Notes under the pieces: generated by a model
Told to the model about the DNA's origin: nothing
Seen by the model: only the letters and a program-made list of their open reading frames with translations
Database searches by the model: none
Source of the DNA: JAABRB01 sp041617635
GTDB taxonomy: Bacteria; Pseudomonadota; Gammaproteobacteria; Burkholderiales; SG8-39
Direction: 5' to 3'
Length of the DNA: 38,118 bases
Assembly: GCA_041617635.1 (NCBI GenBank)
Contig: JBFJOO010000033.1
Location: 1-38,118 of the forward strand
Program-made: the position numbers and the translations under genes
In this document: positions 32,197 to 38,118 of the stretch, one piece after another
How positions within the stretch are numbered: the first letter of the stretch is position 1
Layout: every line of letters begins with the position of its first letter

Positions 32197-33108
32197 CTAA
32201 ATAACGCCCTTCTCGTGCAGGAAGTCGAGCGAGTCTGAGATGTTCTCGTGAATCGCGAGCTTGCGTGCAGAGAGTCCGAGCGCGAGGCCGAGCAGCTGCG
32301 TGAAGTAGAGCACCTTGACGCTTGTCTTGATCCCGAACTCCGTCTCCGCGCGGATCTGGTGCATCTCCAGACCGGAGTGGCAGGTCGGGCATTCGGTCGC
32401 GATGACCTCCGCGCCGCATTCTTCCGCGGCCTGGAGCAGATTGAGCACGAGCTGGGTCGACGTATCCGAATCCGACAGCGTATGCGCCCCTCCGCAGCAG
32501 GCAGTCTTGAGCGGATACTCGACGTTTACCGCCCCGGCAGCGGCCAGCAGGTCGTCCATGAAATGCGGCGTGTGGCTCGATTCCGACCCGGGACCCTGAT
32601 CCTTCTCGGGAAAGATCTGCCGCGGCCGCGTGTACATGCAGCCATAGTAGTTCGCAATCCGCATGCCCTTGAGCGAGTTGCGGATGCGCGCCTTGAGGCC
32701 CTCCGGGCCGAACTCCTCCATCAGCCACTCGAGCAGGTGCACGGTGCGCACGTCGCCCTGGTAGACGGGGTCGTTCGCCTTGCCGGCCAGCTCCTGCACC
32801 GTGTGCATAGCCTCGGACGACGTCGCGCACTCGTACTCGGCCTTCTTGAGATTGTGGTAGCAGCCGTTGCACGGCGCCATCACCGTGTCACAGCCCATCT
32901 TCTCGCCGGCGATCGCCATGTTGCGAGCGGACATGTAAGTCTGCAGCATCGGATGAATGTTCTTCACTTCCATGGCGCCACAGCAGTTCCAATCGTCCAG
33001 ATCGACCATCTCCAAACCGAGCGCGTCCACCAGCGCCCGGGTCGACCGGTCGTAGGGGCCGCCCGATCCTTCGAGCGCGCACCCCGGGTAATACGCCACT
33101 TTGCTCAT
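32197..33108 (-). CDS. hdrB2: Sulfur-oxidising Hdr-like subunit HdrB2
   Basis: 303 residues. Two CCG-type cysteine sets, each a non-cubane 4Fe-4S site in methanogen HdrB: first YYPGCALEGSG, WNCCGAMEV, APCNGCYHN; second YYGCMYTRP, TACCGGAHTL, TECPTCHSGLE. Such a subunit normally cleaves or forms disulfide bonds. In sHdr it is believed to work on sulfur bound to LbpA together with HdrC2. It follows hdrC2 after 17 bases. Confidence 0.94.
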   Translation of the reverse strand: MSKVAYYPGCALEGSGGPYDRSTRALVDALGLEMVDLDDWNCCGAMEVKNIHPMLQTYMSARNMAIAGEKMGCDTVMAPCNGCYHNLKKAEYECATSSEAMHTVQELAGKANDPVYQGDVRTVHLLEWLMEEFGPEGLKARIRNSLKGMRIANYYGCMYTRPRQIFPEKDQGPGSESSHTPHFMDDLLAAAGAVNVEYPLKTACCGGAHTLSDSDTSTQLVLNLLQAAEECGAEVIATECPTCHSGLEMHQIRAETEFGIKTSVKVLYFTQLLGLALGLSARKLAIHENISDSLDFLHEKGVI

Positions 33109-33125
33109 CGTCTACCTCGAGTCGT

Positions 33126-33917
33126 TCAATGCGTGGGCTCGCCCAGACCGGCGTGCGCAGCGCGCTTCTGCTCCGCCACGTACTCCCGCAGCACCTCGCC
33201 AGTGCGACCCCACGACCGCGTGCGCGGCTTGAAAAGCATCGCCCAGCCCATTTTCAACCCCTGGACGATCGGCAAGCGAACGACGAACTTCCCGAGCTTG
33301 CCTTGGCGCAGGAGATGCACGTTGTTCATCCGCTCGATCAAGATCCTCAGCCAGCCGCTCTTCAGCATCGCACTCACCTGCTGCCCGGTCTGGCGAAAGA
33401 AATTGAACATGACCTCGGTGTCCTCGATGCGGCCGCGTTCGAGGCACTGGCGCGTGAACTCCTCGTCGAACAGAGTCGATTTCGATTTCGGCGTATGGCC
33501 CTCGGCTTCGAGCCAGTGCGCCAGCGCTTTCATCACGCCCTCGGGCCGGACGTCCTTCGGACAGATGTTCGTGCACTTGTTGCACGAGACGCACTGCCAG
33601 ATGATGTCCTTGTCCTTGACGAGCTCGCTCGTGTAGCCGAGGTTCGTAAGGTAGATCCAGTAGCGGGGATTGAAGTCCGTGTTGATCGCGTACATCGTGC
33701 ACGAGTTGGTGCATGAGCCGCATTGCCAGCAGCGGTGCACGTTCTCGCCGCCCGGGAACGCCTGGATCGTCTTGTAGAAATCCGGGTCGTAGTCCGTCAT
33801 CGTCCGCGGCAGGATCATCGTGTTCCAGTGACCGGACACGTCGATACCGTCGACGACGAGCTTCTCCGACTGCAAGAGGAGCTCGGGGTCTATCAGAGTC
33901 TTCTCATGTATCGGCAC
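33126..33917 (-). CDS. hdrC2: Sulfur-oxidising Hdr-like subunit HdrC2 (two 4Fe-4S clusters)
   Basis: 263 residues from a GTG at 33917, chosen because GGAGGAGC precedes it at good distance; a TTG at 33941 is also in frame. Two ferredoxin-type cluster motifs: RCWQCGSCTNSC and QCVSCNKCTNICP. A C-terminal helical region ends GLGEPTH. HdrC relays electrons between HdrB and HdrA. Upstream lies a 163-base gap with two REP-like repeats, the widest break in the hdr part of the operon. Confidence 0.92.
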   Translation of the reverse strand: MPIHEKTLIDPELLLQSEKLVVDGIDVSGHWNTMILPRTMTDYDPDFYKTIQAFPGGENVHRCWQCGSCTNSCTMYAINTDFNPRYWIYLTNLGYTSELVKDKDIIWQCVSCNKCTNICPKDVRPEGVMKALAHWLEAEGHTPKSKSTLFDEEFTRQCLERGRIEDTEVMFNFFRQTGQQVSAMLKSGWLRILIERMNNVHLLRQGKLGKFVVRLPIVQGLKMGWAMLFKPRTRSWGRTGEVLREYVAEQKRAAHAGLGEPTH

Positions 33918-33946
33918 GTCTACGCTCCTCCAAGACGACAAGAGCG

Positions 33947-34035
33947 GAAGGTCACGAACCGGTGGGAACCGGCTGGTTCCCTCCTTCGGAGAAACCCGAA
34001 GGTCTCGAACAGGTGGGAACCGGCCGGTTCCCCCC
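33947..34035. repeat. Two 38-base REP-like palindromic repeats inside the hdr operon
   Basis: Copies at 33947-33984 and 33998-34035 agree at about 34 of 38 positions and share GAAGGTC, GGTGGGAACCGGC and GGTTCCC. The second contains a perfect 18-base palindrome (GGGAACCGGCCGGTTCCC, 34015-34032); the first has the same arms around GGCT (33964-33981). Between them CTTCGG/CCGAAG (33984-34001) gives a third stem. It resembles dispersed intergenic repeats of bacterial genomes; other copies cannot be seen in this window. Confidence 0.8.
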
Positions 34036-34080
34036 CGTTACCCCCCTTCCCGCCAAAACCGCAAATCCTTTTCAAGCGTG

Positions 34081-34941
34081 TCACTCCTTTACGAGGCGGG
34101 ACTTGCCGCCGCGGCGCGCGGGATCGATGCCGAGCAGCTTCTTGATGTTCTCCTCCGGCCCGCCCGTGCGGCCGAAATCGGATCCAAGCACGCCGCCGGT
34201 CATCGACCGGAAGTAATGCGTGTAGGCGGCCGCTTCGACGAGGTCGACCCACAGCGGCACATCGCGATAGATGCCCTGCGCCTCGATCTCGCCGGCGATC
34301 CAGCTGCGCGCCGCCTCGAAGGTTTCCGGTCGGGTGTCGAGCGGCAATCGGTGCGCCTGATCCGGGTTGTGGACGAATTCGCGCAGCGCACCGCTTGACG
34401 TCGCGTCGTCCCAGACCCAGCGCGCCATCAGCGGATAACGGATCGGATCGAGAAAGTGCAGCGCCTCGGCGGCAAAGTCGTGCGCGGCGCGGCGCAGGCG
34501 TGCCGCCCGGGCACGCGCCTCCCTGCCCTCTCCGTCCCGGATCGGCAGCCGCGCCACGAAGCCGTTCATGCGCGTGGCAACTTGCTCGCGCCCATGCAGC
34601 AGATCACGCAACGCCGCAACCATCGCTAGGGGGCTCATCTCGGCAATCACCGGGTGGAGCTTGCGGCGCGCGCCGAACACGACCTCGAGAAGCGAGTCGA
34701 GTCCCGCGCTATCCAGCCGCTCGAGCACGTCCACGGCCAGCAGTGCGCCGAAAAGTCGCTGCTTGCTGCCCAGCCCCTCAATGTATGTCTCGACGCCGCC
34801 GTCGCCGCGCGCCGCCTCGAGCAAGACGGTCATGTGGCTCCGGAATCGCGCCTCGTCGAACTGCACCGGCAGTTCGGCCGGTGCAATCACGTCGGGCGCG
34901 GTTCCTGGCTTCGCCTCGGGTGGTTTCTTGAGCCAGAGCAT
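34081..34941 (-). CDS. Conserved sHdr-locus protein (the 'hyp' gene between hdrA and hdrC2)
   Basis: 286 residues from the ATG at 34941, 22 bases after the hdrA stop, with GAGG upstream. The start MLWLKKPPEAKPGTAPDVI leads into a largely helical protein with DVLERLDSAGLDSLLEVV, HFLDPIRYPLMARWVWDD and AAAYTHYFRSMTGG. No cysteine clusters or membrane helices. The position between hdrA and hdrC2 is the constant place of the uncharacterised hyp subunit in sHdr operons, so it is probably a structural part of the complex. Function unknown. Confidence 0.85.
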   Translation of the reverse strand: MLWLKKPPEAKPGTAPDVIAPAELPVQFDEARFRSHMTVLLEAARGDGGVETYIEGLGSKQRLFGALLAVDVLERLDSAGLDSLLEVVFGARRKLHPVIAEMSPLAMVAALRDLLHGREQVATRMNGFVARLPIRDGEGREARARAARLRRAAHDFAAEALHFLDPIRYPLMARWVWDDATSSGALREFVHNPDQAHRLPLDTRPETFEAARSWIAGEIEAQGIYRDVPLWVDLVEAAAYTHYFRSMTGGVLGSDFGRTGGPEENIKKLLGIDPARRGGKSRLVKE

Positions 34942-34963
34942 CGGATCGGTCCTCGCCGCCCCT

Positions 34964-36019
34964 TCAGGCGGCGCGCTGCTGGGCGCTACCCGCCAGCTCC
35001 CCGACGGCACGCATCGCCATGGCGAGGCCATGGGAGATCGACGTGTCGATGTCTTCGGGCGCAAGCGCTGCGCCGCCAACGTAGATGCCGCGCCGCGTGC
35101 TCGCGAACGTGCTGGTGTAGTGCTCGCCGCGCTCGATGAAGCCATGCTGCTCCAGCCCGACCCCGAACACCTTGGCGATCTCGGGATTGTCCTCGTTCGG
35201 ATCCATGCCGATCGCGTGCACAACCAGATCGAACGGGATCACGATCGGGCGCTTCACCAGCGTGTCCTCGCCCTTCACGAGGAGCCGCTTGCCGTCCGGT
35301 GCCATCGTCACCTCGGCGATCCGCGCCTTCACGTACTTCGTCTTGAATTCCTCCTGGGACTTCCAGTAGTACTTGTCCTCGTACAACCCGAACGTCCGGA
35401 TGTCCATGTAGTAGATGTACACGTCCGTTTCCGGAGAGAGCTCCTTGATCTCCATCGCCAGGTTGATCGATACGGTGCAGCAGATCTTGGAGCACCATTC
35501 GCGGCCGATCTGCCGGTCGCGCGATCCCACGCACAAGAGAATGCATACGCGCTCCGGGGTGCGGCCGTCGGACGGGCACGCGATCTTGCCCGCGCCGACC
35601 ATCTGCTCGACCTGGGTCGTCGTGACGACGTCGGGGTAGGTGCCGAAGCCCCACTCGGGCTTGTTGATCGAGTCGAAATGCGTGAAGCCGGTGCCGAGGA
35701 TGACCGCGCCGGCCTGCACCGTCTTGCCATTCGAGAGCGTCGCGGTGAAATCACCGGCGTCGCCGGCGAGCTTCGTCACCCGGACCCCCTTGTGGATCTC
35801 GACGAGGGGCGAGTCCTCGACCCGCTTCACCATGCGCCCGATCGCGTCCTTCGCCCACTCCCCGGACGGAACGAGCTTCGCGTAGCCGGACAGGATGGGC
35901 GCTCCCCCGAGCGTGTCCTGCTTCTCGACCAGCACCGCGCGCCGGCCGATCGACGCCACTCCGTGCGCGGCGGCGAGACCCGTGGGCCCCGCGCCCACCA
36001 CCAGCACTGCATCAGTCAT
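34964..36019 (-). CDS. hdrA: Sulfur-oxidising Hdr-like subunit HdrA (FAD/Fe-S)
   Basis: 351 residues. A FAD-binding subunit: VLVVGAGPTGLAAAHGVA at the start and GIYVGGAALAPEDIDTSI near the end. Cysteines at 148, 159, 163, 176, 180 and 181 (LLCVGSRD, EWCSKICC) supply the iron-sulfur cluster next to the flavin. It lacks the extra ferredoxin domains of methanogen HdrA, as sHdrA proteins do. It is the likely electron exit of the complex, with NAD+ as proposed acceptor. hdrB1 ends 36 bases upstream and hyp begins 22 bases downstream. Confidence 0.94.
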   Translation of the reverse strand: MTDAVLVVGAGPTGLAAAHGVASIGRRAVLVEKQDTLGGAPILSGYAKLVPSGEWAKDAIGRMVKRVEDSPLVEIHKGVRVTKLAGDAGDFTATLSNGKTVQAGAVILGTGFTHFDSINKPEWGFGTYPDVVTTTQVEQMVGAGKIACPSDGRTPERVCILLCVGSRDRQIGREWCSKICCTVSINLAMEIKELSPETDVYIYYMDIRTFGLYEDKYYWKSQEEFKTKYVKARIAEVTMAPDGKRLLVKGEDTLVKRPIVIPFDLVVHAIGMDPNEDNPEIAKVFGVGLEQHGFIERGEHYTSTFASTRRGIYVGGAALAPEDIDTSISHGLAMAMRAVGELAGSAQQRAA

Positions 36020-36055
36020 GCACGCTCCGCTCCTTGCATGTTGTGGCCATCCCGG

Positions 36056-37420
36056 CTATGCGGCCACGCTGGCCGCGAGTTGCGGATCGTAGAGATTCTC
36101 GATCCGTCCGGCCTTGACCTCTTCCAAGTACGCCTCGAAGCGCTGCTTGGCGTCGGTCCACGAAATGCCCATCTTCTCCACGACGTCCTCGCACGGGCTC
36201 GCGTGCCACTGCAGCTGGACGATCTTGAAGGGATCGGCGCCGCACGCCAGTGCCGCGAACTGGATGTCGGCCATGATCGGCATCGTGTACGACTGCTCGT
36301 GCGCCTTGCCGATCCACTGGTTCTTGTCCATGGTCGTGACGCAACCGGTGTCGATCCCGAGCATCATGTCGGCTTTCGCCTCCTCGCGCGCCACCTTGAT
36401 CTTGCGGTCGATGGTGAACGAGCGCGTGAACTCGCGCTCCGAGATGATGTGCCGGAATCCGAATCCGCAGCAGTCGTACCAGGTCGAGTAGTCGATCACC
36501 TGCGCGCCGAGCGCCTGCGCGATCCCGGTTCCGGTCGCGGCGCGATTGCCGTCGAGCACGTCGGGATCGTAGATCGCGTCCTCGTGCACCATCTTCGAGT
36601 AGTGGCACGCCATGTGCACGGTGACCCGCATGTTCGAGACGTCGATCTTCTGCAGCTTGCTGGCGATGTCGTTGCGCATGACGTGCACCCAGTCCGAGTA
36701 GTGCACGACCTCCTCGGGGAGGACGATCTTGCCGTCGACCAGCCGGCCGAGCTTGGCGAGAATCTTCTTGACACGCTCGCGCAGCTCCGCCGATTCGATC
36801 AAGTACTTGCGGACTTCCTTGTAGTTCCCGAACGAGGTCGCGCAGTGCACCAGCGGAAAGAAATGCCCGGCGTCATGGCCAAGGCGCTTGCCCGACACGT
36901 AGGCCTGGTGGAAATTCCTCAGGAACACGGCCGCCAGCGACTCGATGTTGCCGATGCCCGAACCGTGGTAGTTCCACGCGGTGCAGGAGGTCTGGTCGGT
37001 TTCGTCGAGATAGTCCCTGCCCGGCTGCATTCCGAGCCCGTTCATCGTCCAGAGCAGCGACACCGGATAGCCGGGGATGTTTCCGCACTGCCCGCAGGAC
37101 TTGTGGTGCCAGAGCTGAGAGGTGGGAATCTTCTTGTCCCAGCCGAAAAGCGTCTTCGCCATCACCGGCTTGTGCGCATCGGTGATGCGGTGGACGATGA
37201 TCTCTCCGTCGCGCTCGAGCTCCCACATGTGGTCGCGCACATCGTCCATGCGCTCGCCGAGGTCCATGGTGCGGCGGTCCACCTGCTTGCGAACCCACTC
37301 GGTCGCCTGCTCCGCCTGCTCGGGCGAAAGGTTGGTGGGCTGAAAGAACGCGCCGTGGCCGGCGATTCCGCGCGCCTCGTTGGTCGAATCAGTCGGATTG
37401 CTCATGGCGTCTTTGCTCAT
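36056..37420 (-). CDS. hdrB1: Sulfur-oxidising Hdr-like subunit HdrB1
   Basis: 454 residues from the ATG at 37420, with AGGAG eight bases upstream; an ATG further up has no such site. The N-terminal ~95 residues are polar; then come HHKSCGQCGNIPGYP and CTAWNYHGSGIGNIESL, which form the first cysteine set. The second set is VHMACHYSKM, WYDCCGFGFRH and GIDTGCVTTMDKNQW. The CCG arrangement differs from HdrB2, notably in lacking a full CxxC in the last block, as sHdrB1 is known to be less regular. It probably forms a unit with HdrC1. Confidence 0.92.
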   Translation of the reverse strand: MSKDAMSNPTDSTNEARGIAGHGAFFQPTNLSPEQAEQATEWVRKQVDRRTMDLGERMDDVRDHMWELERDGEIIVHRITDAHKPVMAKTLFGWDKKIPTSQLWHHKSCGQCGNIPGYPVSLLWTMNGLGMQPGRDYLDETDQTSCTAWNYHGSGIGNIESLAAVFLRNFHQAYVSGKRLGHDAGHFFPLVHCATSFGNYKEVRKYLIESAELRERVKKILAKLGRLVDGKIVLPEEVVHYSDWVHVMRNDIASKLQKIDVSNMRVTVHMACHYSKMVHEDAIYDPDVLDGNRAATGTGIAQALGAQVIDYSTWYDCCGFGFRHIISEREFTRSFTIDRKIKVAREEAKADMMLGIDTGCVTTMDKNQWIGKAHEQSYTMPIMADIQFAALACGADPFKIVQLQWHASPCEDVVEKMGISWTDAKQRFEAYLEEVKAGRIENLYDPQLAASVAA

Positions 37421-37457
37421 TTCATATGCTCCTGGATTCGCTTGGGTCCGCGGGACG

Positions 37458-38118
37458 TCAAGCGTCCTCTTTGTCATCTTCGTGCTCTTCAAGCCAGTCC
37501 TCGTACTCTTCCCGCTTCTCCTCGATGAAATCCACGATGACGTCGTAGAGGTTCTCGTCCATCGTCTCGAGCTGCTTCAGGACTCCGGTCATCTCCCAGA
37601 TCGTGTACATCTCGACCGAGGTCTTGAGCGACACCTCCCACGCGGTATCGGTGGTCTGCAAGGTCTTCATCGGGATCGCCTTGCGCAGGATCTTCAGGTC
37701 GCCTTGGACTTTCTGGATGTTGGGTCCCCAGTCCGGGAAGTGGTCCGGCTGGATCATGTCGGGCGAGAGCTGGTTGCCGGTGGTGATCAGCTTCAGCATC
37801 ACGCGCCCGAACGGCCGGAGCACGTCCTTCGCGGACTGCATGCCGTGCTTGATCGCCACCTCGCGCATGATCGCCACGAGCCCGCCGGGCGAGTTCTTGA
37901 ACGGGCAACGCGCCGCGCAGGTCATGCACTGGGCACAGGCCCAGATCTTCTCCTGCATCGCGTCGTAGATCTGCTCGACGTTCTCCGTCCAGAGAAGCTG
38001 GACGATCTCGCGCGGGCTGTAGTCGTAGAACTGCGCCGACGGGCACGTCGCCGTGCAGATGCCGCAGTTGAGGCATCCGTTCAGCTCGTGGTCGTAGCGG
38101 AGATCGGACTTGATGTCC
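37458..38118 (-). CDS. hdrC1: Sulfur-oxidising Hdr-like subunit HdrC1, N-terminus outside window
   Basis: 219 residues visible; the frame is open to the window end, so the start lies beyond 38118. Two cluster motifs: NGCLNCGICTATCPSA and ACAQCMTCAARCPF. The C-terminal part is helical, ending in an acidic EEHEDDKEDA tail. An electron-transfer subunit and normally the first gene of the sHdr core operon. An internal ATG at 37958 would remove the first cluster and is not the start. The gap to hdrB1 is 37 bases. Confidence 0.93.
   Translation of the reverse strand, partial: DIKSDLRYDHELNGCLNCGICTATCPSAQFYDYSPREIVQLLWTENVEQIYDAMQEKIWACAQCMTCAARCPFKNSPGGLVAIMREVAIKHGMQSAKDVLRPFGRVMLKLITTGNQLSPDMIQPDHFPDWGPNIQKVQGDLKILRKAIPMKTLQTTDTAWEVSLKTSVEMYTIWEMTGVLKQLETMDENLYDVIVDFIEEKREEYEDWLEEHEDDKEDA

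Noticed and set aside
33947..34035. CRISPR-like reading of the two 38-base repeats
   Set aside because: Only two copies, separated by 13 bases and strongly palindromic; no spacers and no cas genes.
34568..37528. A very long open frame on the plus strand across hdrC1, hdrB1, hdrA and hyp
   Set aside because: It is antisense to genes with clear cysteine-cluster and FAD motifs, has Arg/His/Leu-rich composition and no recognisable domain. Long antisense frames are expected in GC-rich DNA.

Overview
This GC-rich window looks like chromosome of a sulfur-oxidising betaproteobacterium. The first 20 kb has gene orders typical of that class: ilvB-ilvH-ilvC-psd-pssA-leuA; sigma factor-DUF3619-DUF3106-RDD; lptF-lptG divergent from pepA-holC-(hypothetical)-valS. 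The last 15 kb carries a sulfur-oxidising heterodisulfide-reductase-like (sHdr) locus with its own lipoate-assembly genes. No tRNA, rRNA, CRISPR array, IS element or phage gene was seen.

Layout. 1-1300 (+): 3' end of wrbA, a HugZ-like FMN protein, and a DUF2069 membrane protein. 1354-9597 (-): an outer-membrane phospholipase A, a small SpeD-like protein just behind leuA, then leuA, pssA, psd, ilvC, ilvH and ilvB. leuA seems to have its own promoter and a 210-base leader with a Leu-rich mini-ORF. 9881-11810 (+): sigma factor and three envelope-type genes. 11899-14051 (-): lptG and lptF. 14352-20931 (+): pepA, holC, a hypothetical gene, valS and an MFS exporter.

20963-23283 (-): receiver-like protein, Tat-exported FecR-domain protein, an LplA/LipB-fold ligase-like protein and an unrecognised 129-residue protein. 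23318-38118 (-): the sulfur locus. In transcription order it reads hdrC1 (cut by the window end), hdrB1, hdrA, hyp, hdrC2, hdrB2, lbpA, a DsrE-type gene, a second lbpA, a radical-SAM lipoyl synthase-like gene, a two-domain lipoate ligase, the LipT-like flavoprotein, an exported GlcG/HbpS-like protein, a small lipoprotein, a second radical-SAM gene, dsrE2 and a FadL-type porin. A strong intrinsic terminator follows the porin gene.

How the genes work together. From published work on sHdr systems, sulfane sulfur is delivered by DsrE/TusA-type carriers to lipoate on LbpA and oxidised by the Hdr-like complex, probably to sulfite. The ligase, two radical-SAM proteins and LipT load and build the lipoyl group on LbpA. 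The FadL porin, secreted GlcG-like protein and lipoprotein in the same run are less well explained and may serve substrate entry or envelope-side steps; that is inference. No regulator of the sulfur locus lies in the window.
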